The translations under genes were made by a program, and so were the position numbers. Shown here one piece after another: positions 43,763 to 52,298 of a stretch of DNA of 64,000 nucleotides. The DNA lies in the NCBI GenBank assembly GCA_964410945.1, contig CAYPJE010000004.1, positions 62,001-126,000 of the forward strand, read 5' to 3'. Numbering within the stretch: the first letter of the stretch is position 1; each line of letters starts with the position of its first letter. The stretch is from CAYPJE01 sp964410945. GTDB lineage: Bacteria; Fidelibacterota; Marinisomatia; Marinisomatales; TCS56. The notes under the pieces were generated by a model, which saw nothing but the letters and a program-made list of their open reading frames with translations, ran no database searches and was not told the DNA's origin.

Positions 43763-44697
43763 GTGAATCATTGATTATTGTAAGCGTAATTGCGGTAATT
43801 ATAGTTGTCGTATTATTGAAATCGGCGGTAGTTGTTCCGCAACGATCCGAATATATAATCGAACGACTGGGGAAATTCAATAAAACCCTGCGAGCGGGAT
43901 TCCATGTCCTGGTGCCGTTTCTCGATAAAGTAGCCTATAAGCGATCGCTGAAGGAAGAAGTAATGGACATCGATTCCCAGGATTGTATTACCACCGACAA
44001 TGTTTCCGTATCGGTCGATGGAGTTTTATATCTACAGGTTGTGGACAGTAAGCTTTCGGCTTATGGAATTGATAATTACCATCTGGCTGCCAGCCAGCTG
44101 GCCCAGACTTCCCTGCGCTCGGTAATTGGTAAAATCGAGCTGGACCGAACTTTTGAGGAACGGGAAGCCTTGAACCAACAGGTTGTATCGGCCATTGATG
44201 AGGCGGCCCAGAACTGGGGTATCAAAGTTCTCCGATATGAGATCAAGGATATTACTCCGCCCCAGACGGTTATGGATGCCATGGAAAAACAGATGCGGGC
44301 CGAACGTGAAAAACGGGCCGAGATTGCCACTTCCGAAGGTGATCGCCAGGCCAGGATCAACCGGGCCGAGGGTCTGAAAAGAGAAGCCATTGCTGTTTCC
44401 GAAGGTGAAAAACAGAAGCGGATCAACGAAGCCGAAGGGCAGGCCCAGGAAATCGAGCTGGTTGCCAAGGCAACAGCGGAAGGTATTCGGAATATTGCCG
44501 AATCGTTAAGCCTGGCCGGTGGTGAAACGGCAGCCAATCTACGGGTAGCGGAACAATATGTATCTGAATTCGGTAAACTGGCCAAGGAAAATAACACGAT
44601 GATAATCCCCTCAAATATGGGTGATATTTCATCAACTGTAGCAACGGTTATGTCGGTACTGGAACACGCCAAACAGCCACAAAAAGCCAAAGAATAA
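43759..44697 (+). CDS. SPFH-domain (stomatin/prohibitin-type) protein
   Basis: A 312-residue membrane-associated scaffold protein. One N-terminal membrane helix (residues 4-22) precedes the SPFH domain, which starts VVPQRSEYIIERLGKF and includes YKRSLKEEVMDIDSQDCITTDNV. Long coiled-coil stretches rich in Ala/Glu/Lys (about 185-260, EKQMRAEREKRAEIA, repeated GDRQARINRAEG and GEKQKRINEAEG) follow. The coupled NfeD-SPFH gene pair is the classic arrangement of the QmcA/stomatin group, thought to organise membrane domains and protease activity. Confidence 0.95.
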   Translation: MSESLIIVSVIAVIIVVVLLKSAVVVPQRSEYIIERLGKFNKTLRAGFHVLVPFLDKVAYKRSLKEEVMDIDSQDCITTDNVSVSVDGVLYLQVVDSKLSAYGIDNYHLAASQLAQTSLRSVIGKIELDRTFEEREALNQQVVSAIDEAAQNWGIKVLRYEIKDITPPQTVMDAMEKQMRAEREKRAEIATSEGDRQARINRAEGLKREAIAVSEGEKQKRINEAEGQAQEIELVAKATAEGIRNIAESLSLAGGETAANLRVAEQYVSEFGKLAKENNTMIIPSNMGDISSTVATVMSVLEHAKQPQKAKE

Positions 44698-44705
44698 GAA
44701 ATAGT

Positions 44706-44731
44706 GCCCGGTGTCCATATAGGCACCGGGC
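44706..44731 (+). terminator. GC-rich hairpin after the SPFH gene (terminator candidate)
   Basis: GCCCGGTG pairs with CACCGGGC and the stem extends by a G:U and a C:G pair, leaving a six-base loop CATATA. It starts nine bases after the stop codon. No T tract follows, so termination strength is uncertain. Confidence 0.55.
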
Positions 44732-44763
44732 CAGTAAATCTGCTGTACAACAGAATAAATACC

Positions 44764-45693
44764 ATGCGCGAAAGCAAGAATGGGTTCACTCAATCCGGGC
44801 CCGGCCTGTCCCTGCCTTTCCTGCTGGTCATGATTCTGGCCATTTCATTTTTCATTTTAATTACCTTTACTATGAACAGCTGCAAGGCCCGCCCCCAGAT
44901 GCCGGACCTGTATTTCGAGACCTTTGGGGAAGGCCAGCCGACTATAATACTTGATACCGGGTTTGGTGAAACATTTGAAAGCTGGGATCAACTGCTTCCC
45001 AAATTGGCAGAATTATCACAGGTATTCGTCTACGAACGCGCTGGATATGGACAGAGCAAACCAGGGCGTTTCCCACGTTCAGCCCGCATGGTGGCCCATG
45101 AACTTGAATACACCCTGCGCAACAATGGAATAAAACCACCCTACCTTTTGATTGGCCATTCCCTGGGAGCCATGAATATGCAGGTTTTCGCCCATGACCA
45201 CCCTGAGCTGGTGGCCGGGATGATCCTCATGGATCCACCACCCCAGGACTGGCTGGAGGGTCGCGGGTTCCCCGAACTCCGGGAGCTGGCCGATACCATG
45301 TCATGGGAAATGAATGAGACCGCCATTGCCCTGCTGGCCTCCGATGATCCCGATGAACAACGGGAAGGTATGTTCTACAAAACCCTGGCTTCCGAACATA
45401 ACGAAATGCTGAATTCAAGCGCCCGGCAGATAGGCCGGATCGAATCGTTTGGTTATCTGCCCCTGACGGTGATCGGCGCCGGGCAGCCTAATCCTGCCTT
45501 CCGCCAGTGGGCCAGTTCCTACCAGGCCTACTGGATCACCACCAGCCAGATGGTGGCATCCAAGTCCACCCGCGGCGAATTCATCCTGGCCGACCAGAGC
45601 AGCCACCATATCCACCACGATGCACCGGAGATTGTGCTGGAGGCGGTGAAGGATTTGATCACATTAATAACTAGTACCAACGGGTATAAATAA
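44764..45693 (+). CDS. Alpha/beta hydrolase, membrane-anchored
   Basis: From this start 309 residues. An N-terminal hydrophobic helix (about residues 18-35) is followed by a Cys-containing NSCKARPQMP and the hydrolase domain. The nucleophile is in LIGHSLGAMNMQ, GFGETFESW forms the oxyanion-hole region and VYERAGYGQS follows the fifth strand. The catalytic His is probably in SSHHIHHDAP. The gene is of the epoxide-hydrolase/esterase-like group with unknown substrate. A reading from the GTG at 44704 would put the terminator hairpin in the coding region, so the ATG at 44764 is preferred. Confidence 0.83.
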   Translation: MRESKNGFTQSGPGLSLPFLLVMILAISFFILITFTMNSCKARPQMPDLYFETFGEGQPTIILDTGFGETFESWDQLLPKLAELSQVFVYERAGYGQSKPGRFPRSARMVAHELEYTLRNNGIKPPYLLIGHSLGAMNMQVFAHDHPELVAGMILMDPPPQDWLEGRGFPELRELADTMSWEMNETAIALLASDDPDEQREGMFYKTLASEHNEMLNSSARQIGRIESFGYLPLTVIGAGQPNPAFRQWASSYQAYWITTSQMVASKSTRGEFILADQSSHHIHHDAPEIVLEAVKDLITLITSTNGYK

Positions 45694-46074
45694 ATGACAT
45701 TGCGATCCTGACTTGTCGGGAGAAGCAATCTTTAGATCACTTTGTCGCTCACTTAGTTCGCTCCTCGTGATGACTGACTATTTTTTGTTATTGCCAAAAT
45801 TAAATTTCGAAGAGGCTATCATGGTTCGACGGGCTCACCATGACATCACCTATGTCACCCTGAGCTTGCCTGCCGGGTCGTAGCGTAGCGTAGACTGGTC
45901 GAAGGGTAGCAGAAGCCATATCTTCTTTGACCATCTGTGTATAAACCAGCCAGCCAAAAAATATATGAAATACAATTTCAACCAGAAAAATCCATTTTCA
46001 CTCATCCGTTTACCGGCCTAAACTCCGGTGGAGCGTTTCCCCAACAATTATCTCAATGCCAGGAAGATATAACC
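45694..46074. repeat. Mosaic of interspersed non-coding repeat fragments
   Basis: No ORF of note. The sequence contains palindromic and G/C-balanced modules of the kind scattered through intergenic spacers in many genomes: CCTGACTTGTCGGGAG with GAAGCAATCT, ATCAC ... GTGATGAC, TCATGGT ... ACCATGA, and CACCCTGAGCTTG with TGGTCGAAGGGT. A short tandem (CGTAG three times) occurs at about 45880-45894. They probably have many relatives elsewhere in the chromosome. The last 130 bases hold the leader of the hexosaminidase gene. Confidence 0.55.
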
Positions 46075-48396
46075 ATGAAGCGAACAGTATTTATATTTCT
46101 GACTATCCTTATGTCCTTTAGTACTGCCACCAGCATCAATATTATCCCAATTCCCCGGGAGCTGGAAACCAGGGAACACAGTTTTACCCTGACGCCTGAT
46201 GTTGTAATCCATGTTGATCAGGAAACGATAACACTCGGTAAATATCTGTCCGGCCTGATCGCTGGGCACACCGGCTGGGAACTGGCGGTAATCGATGCTG
46301 CTACGGAAGCCGAATCCACAATCCGTCTTGAACTTGATGCCACAGAAAAACATAATCCGGAGGGATATACCCTATTAATCGAAAATGAACTGATCATAAT
46401 TTCGGCCAGCCAGCCGGCCGGTCTGTTCTACGGCTGCCAGACCCTGCGGCAGTTGCTGCCGGTAATACCAGCCGATCGCCAGAAGATTACTGATTCAGGT
46501 ACCTGGGTCATACCAGGGCTGAAAATCTCCGACGCTCCCCGCTTCCAGTGGCGGGGAATGATGCTGGATGTATCCCGGCATTTTTTCCCGGTGGAATTCA
46601 TTAAGGAACTGATCGATTACCTGGCCCTGCACAAGATCAATGTTTTCCACTGGCATCTCATGGATGACCAGGGCTGGCGGCTGGAGATCAAGCAGTACCC
46701 GAAATTGACCGAAATCGGCGCCTGGCGGGTCGATCGCAATAAATACCTGTGGAGCATGCGTCCACCCCAGGAACCGGGCGAGGAAGCTACTTATGGCGGC
46801 TTCTACACTCAGGATGAGATCAGGGAAGTGGTGGCCTATGCCGCCGAACGTCATATCACCGTTGTCCCGGAGATCGAAATGCCGGCCCATATCACCTGTG
46901 CCCTGGCGGCTTACCCGGAACTTTCCTGTACCGGCGGGCCCTTCACCGTACCGCCCGGCAGCATCTGGCCGATCAAGGATATTTACTGCGCCGGCCGGGA
47001 AGAAACATTCGAATTCCTGGAGAACGTTCTCACAGAGGTAATGGACCTTTTCCCCAGTGAATATATCCATATTGGCGGTGACGAGGCCCACAAGGGTCGC
47101 TGGGAAGTCTGTGATTCCTGCCAGGCGCGCATCAAAGCCGAAGGACTGGCCGATGAATCCGAGCTGCAGAGTTATTTTATCAAGCGGATCGAGAAATTCC
47201 TGAACACCAACGGCCGCCAGCTGATCGGCTGGGATGAAATTCTGGAAGGTGGCCTGGCACCGGAAGCCACCGTCATGTCCTGGCGTGGTACCAAAGGCGG
47301 GATCGCCGCTGCCAAATCCGGCCATCAGGCCGTCATGTCACCAGTCTCCCACTGTTACCTGAACTGTTACCAGGGCAACCTGGACCTGGAACCCAAGGCC
47401 CAGAGCGGTTACCTGCCGATCACAAAGGTGTATTCCTTTAATCCGGTGCCAAAACAGCTGAATGCCGATGAAGGTCAATTGATCCTGGGCGCCCAGGCCA
47501 ATCTCTGGGCGGAATTCGTTCCCAATCCCAAGCATGCCGAATATATGCTTTTCCCCCGCCTCTCGGCCCTTTCGGAAGTGATGTGGTCACCGGAAGAAAA
47601 ACGCGACTGGGATGATTTCAGCCGGCGCTTATATGAATTTTTCCCGATCTATGAATTCATGGACATGAATTACTCCACCAGTGCCATGCAGGTACGAATG
47701 GAAACCAAAAAAACATGGTTTGGCAATAAGCAGAAAATCACGATGAATACCGAAATGCCGGGCCTGTCCATCCACTACACCACCGATGGGTCTTCCCCGG
47801 ACCAGAATTCACCGGTTTATTCGAAACCATTCAAGGTAGCCACCTCAACCGACCTGCAAGCAGTGTCGATCAGAGCAGGAAAGATCGTCAGTCCGGTTAC
47901 CAGTCTGAATTTCCGGAAGCACATAGGTTTGGGAAAATCGGTCAAACTTGGCAAGCGCTGGCACTGGCGCTATACCGGTGGTGGCAACAATGCCCTTTCC
48001 GATGGAATCCTGGCCAACGATAATTACCGCAACAGCCACTGGCAGGGTTTCCGGGTGGACGACCTGGAAGCAACCATCAACCTGGGACGTACCCGGCCGG
48101 TTAACTCGATCTCGGTCAATTTCCTTCAGGACATCCATATGGGATTATTCATGCCCGCAGCAGTTGAATTTGCTGTTTCCAGCGATGGAACGAATTTCCA
48201 GGTAATCGAAACACTGGAAACCGGCATCCCCCAGGATCAGCAGGGAGCTATAATCAAGACAGTAATAACAGAAATGAATGGTAATAAAGCCCGCTACATC
48301 CGTGTCCGGGCCAAGAATGTGGGCCACTGCCCCGAATGGCACCAGGGCGCCGGCAAGGATGCCTACCTGTTCGCCGATGAGATTGTGGTGGAGTGA
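46075..48396 (+). CDS. Beta-N-acetylhexosaminidase (GH20), secreted
   Basis: Removes terminal GlcNAc or GalNAc from glycans with substrate-assisted catalysis. From the chosen start 773 residues: signal peptide (1-20), GH20b N-terminal domain (about 22-130), catalytic TIM barrel (about 135-500) with the Asp336-Glu337 pair in HIGGDEAHKGRWE and HWHLMDDQGWRLE, a chitobiase/CHB_HEX C-terminal-like domain (about 555-620, YTTDGSSPDQNSPVYSKPF) and an F5/8-type discoidin-like carbohydrate-binding domain (about 645-772). The ATG at 46075 has AGGAAG about ten bases upstream and begins the signal peptide; a longer frame upstream is not coding in character. This enzyme indicates scavenging of amino-sugar glycans. 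Confidence 0.95.
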   Translation: MKRTVFIFLTILMSFSTATSINIIPIPRELETREHSFTLTPDVVIHVDQETITLGKYLSGLIAGHTGWELAVIDAATEAESTIRLELDATEKHNPEGYTLLIENELIIISASQPAGLFYGCQTLRQLLPVIPADRQKITDSGTWVIPGLKISDAPRFQWRGMMLDVSRHFFPVEFIKELIDYLALHKINVFHWHLMDDQGWRLEIKQYPKLTEIGAWRVDRNKYLWSMRPPQEPGEEATYGGFYTQDEIREVVAYAAERHITVVPEIEMPAHITCALAAYPELSCTGGPFTVPPGSIWPIKDIYCAGREETFEFLENVLTEVMDLFPSEYIHIGGDEAHKGRWEVCDSCQARIKAEGLADESELQSYFIKRIEKFLNTNGRQLIGWDEILEGGLAPEATVMSWRGTKGGIAAAKSGHQAVMSPVSHCYLNCYQGNLDLEPKAQSGYLPITKVYSFNPVPKQLNADEGQLILGAQANLWAEFVPNPKHAEYMLFPRLSALSEVMWSPEEKRDWDDFSRRLYEFFPIYEFMDMNYSTSAMQVRMETKKTWFGNKQKITMNTEMPGLSIHYTTDGSSPDQNSPVYSKPFKVATSTDLQAVSIRAGKIVSPVTSLNFRKHIGLGKSVKLGKRWHWRYTGGGNNALSDGILANDNYRNSHWQGFRVDDLEATINLGRTRPVNSISVNFLQDIHMGLFMPAAVEFAVSSDGTNFQVIETLETGIPQDQQGAIIKTVITEMNGNKARYIRVRAKNVGHCPEWHQGAGKDAYLFADEIVVE

Positions 48397-48459
48397 TTTG
48401 AGAATTGGATGAGGTGCCTTTCAGCGGTCGAGTTTACGATGCCCACTACAAGGGGCTGG

Positions 48460-48885
48460 TTATAAGTGATACGTCATAAGTAACTCGGGATGCCCGGTAT
48501 GCCCGTCAATTTGTTCTGCTTCAACCTTAAATCCGCATTTATCATAGAATTCAATACTCTTATGATTATCCTTGTAAACAGTTAGTTTTAAGCTCTTGCG
48601 GATTTCTATTGCTTTGGCCATAAGTTGTTTTCCGATGCCTGTCCCCTGACAATCCGGGAGAACAAACATAGCTGCCAGCGTATCTTCATGTAGAGCGATA
48701 AATCCCTTTACTCTCCCCTCATCTTCATATATATAAGTTTCACTGGAAGGGATATAGATATCGCGCATATTTTTGACTTTAGATTTCCAAAACTCCTTTT
48801 TAACAAAATTATGAGCTTTTATTTAGGCTTGAAGCCAGATATTGATGACCTTATCCAGGTCGGATTGTTCGAATTTTCGTATCAT
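48460..48885 (-). pseudogene. GNAT N-acetyltransferase gene interrupted by an in-frame TAA
   Basis: From an ATG at 48885 the frame encodes a GNAT of about 141 residues: MIRKFEQSDLDKVINIWLQA, then TAA at 48823-48825, then IKAHNFVKKEFWKSKVKNMR and the rest of the domain, including VLPDCQGTGIGKQLM (motif A), SIEFYDKCGFKVEAE and the end HPELLMTYHL. Relatives usually read a single codon (often Ser) at the stop, so one base change separates this from an intact gene. A shorter 102-residue reading from 48768 would lack the first helix. I read it as a recent pseudogene; a sequencing error or reinitiation cannot be excluded. Confidence 0.85.
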
Positions 48886-49022
48886 GTGTTTGTTACTTAT
48901 TACGATTTAACTTACCGGTGCGTTAATTAGCAATTTCCATTAACACCCACCGTTGGCAAATGTAGGTGGGCTCCATTTTTCAATTCTAATAGCGTCCAGA
49001 GCAGTGGTTATCAGACACCTTT

Positions 49023-49763
49023 TTATTGTCCCCAGGTTGAAAATCCCTGCCACACGGGCAAAACCGATTCCCACCAATCTGGTGTATCAACCCACAAGGG
49101 AGACCAAACCCCAATAAGCTCCGGCTGTAAACCCTGTATTCGATAATAATGGATAACAGATGGTAAATAGGAATAATTCTCTACGAACAGCAGAGTCAGT
49201 TCCTCATTAGAGTAACCGGCAGAGATCGGGAAAGTACCCCCGGAAAACATTATACCATTTGGCTCCGCAAATTGTACACCGGGAAGCTGTCTGAAATATT
49301 CAGCCAGTCGCCAAGGATGATATAAAGAGTCATATTCGAATAGAGAAGCACCTAATTGATCAGGGCCATCCTGAACATAATTATGCAAATGATCTGGTAA
49401 CAACTCAAACCCTGTGTACGTGTTATTGATGATTTCTACTCTGGCAGAATCTGAAAATCCAACGAGCACTTGTCCGGCTATCCAGGGCAGCATAAACCTG
49501 TTCTCGTTCAACACTTCCGTTGAATCACCAAAAGAAGCTCTTAGATGTGCCAGTACATACAACAGTGTATCTATTCGTGCCAGTGATGGAGTCAGAGTAG
49601 CGTCATACCAGAGAGCGAAGTCATACGCTTCCAGGCTGTCCTGTTGGATGTAGGGATAGGCATCCAATAAATCGGGGACTGCCGGACCTGTTTCATCCTC
49701 GCACCCCAGGAAAAGGAATACACAAACAAGCGATAGAATTGATTTGATGTTCATTGCCTTCAT
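49023..49763 (-). CDS. Predicted lipoprotein of unknown function
   Basis: From this start 246 residues. The N-terminus is a lipoprotein signal (LSLVCVFLFLGC followed by EDETG). The mature part is acidic, aromatic-rich (several Tyr/Trp), without cysteines, and contains VLVGFSDSARVEIINNTYTG, which faintly resembles propeptide-like or inhibitor-like I9 segments of subtilases. I do not recognise a family. An ATG at 49754 would remove three residues; the reading from 49856 would add an unlikely long leader. It is likely anchored in the periplasm or outer membrane. Confidence 0.72.
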   Translation of the reverse strand: MKAMNIKSILSLVCVFLFLGCEDETGPAVPDLLDAYPYIQQDSLEAYDFALWYDATLTPSLARIDTLLYVLAHLRASFGDSTEVLNENRFMLPWIAGQVLVGFSDSARVEIINNTYTGFELLPDHLHNYVQDGPDQLGASLFEYDSLYHPWRLAEYFRQLPGVQFAEPNGIMFSGGTFPISAGYSNEELTLLFVENYSYLPSVIHYYRIQGLQPELIGVWSPLWVDTPDWWESVLPVWQGFSTWGQ

Positions 49764-49912
49764 GCAGGTATTCCTAACGGAAAAAGTAACCGGCGTGAAA
49801 CTTTTTACCACAGGACTTTTCCTTTTCAAATTTGCGATTGTTAAACTTCCAAACACTGAATTTATGCTACAAGTTTTTCACGTCCGGTTGACTGGGTGTT
49901 AGGTTGCGTATA

Positions 49913-50188
49913 CTATGAAAGAACGGTCACATTTGCTACGATACGTCCATAAGTGTCCCTAGATTGAACAGTACACCGAACTTCCTTACCGATTAATCTA
50001 TTCTCTAATGATTGTTTTGCTTGTAACCCACCCGGTGTGTTCAATTCGGGTGCATTACCACCAGCTATTCTAATTTTCTCATTGTCATTATATTTAAATC
50101 TATTATTATTTCCAACATGAGTTACATTCATATCAAATGTATCTCCATCAATAACATTGGTCACTGGTCCACGTATTGTATCTGCCAT
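49913..50188 (-). CDS. Minimal staphylococcal-nuclease-like (SNase) domain protein
   Basis: A 91-residue compact version of the SNase OB-fold. The motifs VIDGDTFDM, EKIRIAGGNAPEL and DTYGRIVANV match the GDTf, iRlaGIDAPE and DxYGR elements of thermonucleases. The conserved catalytic Arg of IRIAG is present, but the C-terminal helical third of the domain (about 40 residues) is absent and no signal peptide exists. It has a strong AGGAGGAG ribosome site. It is the last gene of a five-gene minus-strand cassette. Confidence 0.78.
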   Translation of the reverse strand: MADTIRGPVTNVIDGDTFDMNVTHVGNNNRFKYNDNEKIRIAGGNAPELNTPGGLQAKQSLENRLIGKEVRCTVQSRDTYGRIVANVTVLS

Positions 50189-50217
50189 ATTTGACTCCTC
50201 CTATTTTATTTATTAGT

Positions 50218-50589
50218 CTATTCTCTCCGTTTCCATCTTATGTTTCTTATAATACCATCTTTAATTACAATTCTTTGATTACATTGTGGACATTCATATC
50301 CATGAGCTGGTATTTCCACCAAATGGATAGTTCTTTTATCATTTTCCCAACATCTTGGACAGTAAGGAACTTTATCACCTTCCATATACCAAAAGGGACT
50401 TTTAAAGATCATTTTAGAGGTAATATCCTCAATGTTTTCAAGGTTACTGATTCTTTCCTTAAGCGATCTGTTCTCTTCGTTTAATTCAAAAACCTCCTGT
50501 TCAAGTGCCAATATTCTACGATACAGATCAACGTCATCCAATTTTCTTGCAAGATTGGCTATCTCTTTTACATTTTCAATTATACTCAT
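50218..50589 (-). CDS. Coiled-coil protein with C-terminal zinc ribbon
   Basis: A 123-residue protein. Residues 1-58 form a helical/coiled-coil region (LYRRILALEQEVFELNEENR, LKERISNLENI) and residues 76-115 a rubredoxin-like zinc ribbon with Cys pairs in YCPRCWEN and YECPQCNQR. It seems to be a small adaptor that could bind nucleic acid or protein; related sequences often accompany accessory and mobile gene islands. It has no signal or membrane segment. AGGG lies upstream of the ATG. Confidence 0.8.
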   Translation of the reverse strand: MSIIENVKEIANLARKLDDVDLYRRILALEQEVFELNEENRSLKERISNLENIEDITSKMIFKSPFWYMEGDKVPYCPRCWENDKRTIHLVEIPAHGYECPQCNQRIVIKDGIIRNIRWKRRE

Positions 50590-50600
50590 CTAATAACCCT

Positions 50601-50678
50601 TTAATCTAATGACATTATTTGTGTTATTGATACCGCGAATATGCTTGCAACAATTTCATCAACACTTAAATCGCTCAT
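50601..50678 (-). CDS. Candidate 25-residue small protein
   Basis: A short ORF (MSDLSVDEIVASIFAVSIT...) with a GGGG purine run eight bases upstream and its stop 11 bases before the next gene. It was found by reading the gap between neighbours. Given the length, coding is suggested only by position and ribosome site. It could equally be part of the leader of the zinc-ribbon gene. Confidence 0.4.
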   Translation of the reverse strand: MSDLSVDEIVASIFAVSITQIMSLD

Positions 50679-50726
50679 CCTTTAAACCCCTATTCGTTTT
50701 GAAACCAAGGTAACAGATTTAATCAT

Positions 50727-50891
50727 TTACATCAACACGGCTCCGCCAACCAAGCAAGCGATCCAAATAAATAGCCAAATCGTGGCGGCACCTTTCTCTT
50801 CTTCCCAAGATCCTTGAGATTGGCTTTGTTTTTTTGACTTGAACCAGCTATAAAGACCAATTATTCCTACGAACCATAATATCCAGCCCAT
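50727..50891 (-). CDS. Small membrane protein with two helices (54 aa)
   Basis: A 54-residue protein with hydrophobic segments at residues 2-17 (GWILWFVGIIGLYSWF) and about 37-54 (AATIWLFIWIACLVGG), joined by a polar basic/acidic loop (KSKKQSQSQGSWEEEK). AGAGG lies seven bases upstream of the ATG. It follows the CFI-box gene by only two bases and thus belongs to the same transcript. No family is recognised. Confidence 0.75.
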   Translation of the reverse strand: MGWILWFVGIIGLYSWFKSKKQSQSQGSWEEEKGAATIWLFIWIACLVGGAVLM

Positions 50892-50893
50892 GA

Positions 50894-51493
50894 TTAACCT
50901 CTGAGAATTTTAATTAAGCCATTTAACATTACTCTGGAACCATTTTTGATGTTTTCATTCATTTTGATTTGTTTAGCTAGTAATGGTGATATCATATAAT
51001 ATACCTCAACAAAAAGTCTACCTACCCATAACTGCATGAGTATTTCATCGCGCCAACATCTAAAAAATTTTACTTCCGGAGAATTATAATCTCCAAATGT
51101 TGCCGTAGCTATAAAACAGCCAGATTTATTTGTTTTATTAAAGCTTGGGTTATTTTGCAAATCATTATAAGCTAGATCAACTAATTCCATTGGAACATCT
51201 GATGTAACAATAAAAGGATCCATTCCCTGTGAACGTCTGTAACGATTAACAGCCACCCAACTTGCAACAAAGCCCATACAAGCTACCTTTTCAATCTCTG
51301 AAATAGTGCCAAGTTCTTTTTGTACATCTTTGTAGCTTAATTTAAATGAAGGCTCATTTTCTTCCCCTAAATCTTGCATCATTAGACACTCTTGAAGCTT
51401 TTCAGAAGACCACGATTGTATAAACTCCTGCCATTTATTTAGAAATGATTCATCTACCGAATTCATTTTTTGCAAAACCTCGTTAATATCCAT
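50894..51493 (-). CDS. CFI-box C-terminal domain protein, unknown function
   Basis: A 199-residue protein. The C-terminal third has the CFI-box signature: GCFIATATFGDYNSPEV followed by FFRCWRDEILMQLWVGR and a hydrophobic YYMISPLLAKQI. This element is found at the ends of many unrelated bacterial proteins and its function is unknown. The N-terminal 130 residues are helical and acidic and not recognised. AAAGGA precedes the ATG. It is the first gene of the AT-rich cassette that runs to the SNase-like gene. Confidence 0.8.
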   Translation of the reverse strand: MDINEVLQKMNSVDESFLNKWQEFIQSWSSEKLQECLMMQDLGEENEPSFKLSYKDVQKELGTISEIEKVACMGFVASWVAVNRYRRSQGMDPFIVTSDVPMELVDLAYNDLQNNPSFNKTNKSGCFIATATFGDYNSPEVKFFRCWRDEILMQLWVGRLFVEVYYMISPLLAKQIKMNENIKNGSRVMLNGLIKILRG

Positions 51494-52001
51494 AATTAAT
51501 TTCCTTTAGTCTTAAAATTCTCCGTTAATAGCCACGTGTATTCAAAGAATTCATATTTGACTTTTGGCAAGCAGCCTAACTACTATTTATGAAGAATTAT
51601 TAACGTCCTGAAATAATGATATTCAGAATTATTATTAAATAAATGGTGCACGCCACCCTCTGATGCGGAAAATTTTCTTAGTATTCCGGTTCTTAATACC
51701 ATGCTTAATGATAATTCTAAATAACAATCCCCCGGAAACAGTCGACAATACAAATCAGCGGGTGTGGTTCCCATATCCGGTCAGTGATTGATTTTAAGAT
51801 AATTGTGAATCTTGGGGCAAGGAATTTCTAAAATTGTAAATAGCCATTTTCAGATCACTTTATAGTTTTAATGACTCGGAGGATATCGAAAACATAAGGT
51901 TACCAGCTTTAGCACAATCGGGCATATCTGGCCGAGGACTTATCAACCATTTAATGCAGAGATTCTTCACTACCTTACGGAAGTATCAGAATGACAGTGT
52001 T
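51494..52001. other. AT-rich non-coding stretch, no gene seen
   Basis: I see no ORF that can be defended: a 63-codon reading at 51583-51774 (minus) lacks a ribosome site and any recognisable pattern. A fragment near 51968-51998 (GATTCTTCACTACCTTACGG with AGAATGACAG) belongs to the same type of interspersed intergenic repeat as at 45.7-45.9 kb. The left end should hold the promoter of the CFI-box gene. Confidence 0.5.
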
Positions 52002-52228
52002 TTACAGGACAGGTATTTTATTATAGATCACCGGCAACTGTCCCCGCCACTGCTCCCATGTGGAATCGTCGGTCAGTAATTCAGCCATGAAATGAGCTAC
52101 GTTGATCCGGCTGGTTTTACCCACATCGAAGATGGGACTGCGGATCGGTGACGGATGCAATTCATCTCCCCGTTTCAATGGCCGGTTGCCGAATGTCGGC
52201 CGTCCTTATCACCCAAATAGTATTTCAT
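52002..52228 (-). pseudogene. Remnant of an NAD(P)H-binding NmrA/SDR-like gene
   Basis: Read on the minus strand, the 65-codon open stretch 52002-52205 gives RPTFGNRPLKRGDE, then RINVAHFMAELLTDD and finally LPVIYN and a short tail, which resembles the end of NmrA-like NAD(P)-binding proteins (R-x-DVA-FM-E-L-D-TY-x-MPVIYN). A TAA precedes it in frame. A separate ATG at 52228 with AAGGAG upstream opens a different frame that stops after 17 codons. So start region and C-terminus remain, but most of the gene has been lost by deletion or frameshift. Confidence 0.6.
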
Positions 52229-52298
52229 TCCAATTTTTCTCCTTAATAAACTCGGTTGGAGTTAATATCAGTCAAATTTCTACCAATGGGGATATGAA

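Noticed and set aside
45694..46074. Possible insertion sequence
   Set aside because: No transposase ORF and no terminal inverted repeats or target duplication.
48946..48970. Hairpin CCCACC ... GGTGGG as a terminator
   Set aside because: The loop is 13 bases and no proper T tract follows in the direction of the minus-strand genes.
51583..51774. Minus-strand ORF of 63 codons in the AT-rich gap
   Set aside because: No ribosome site, no recognisable motif, composition of non-coding DNA.
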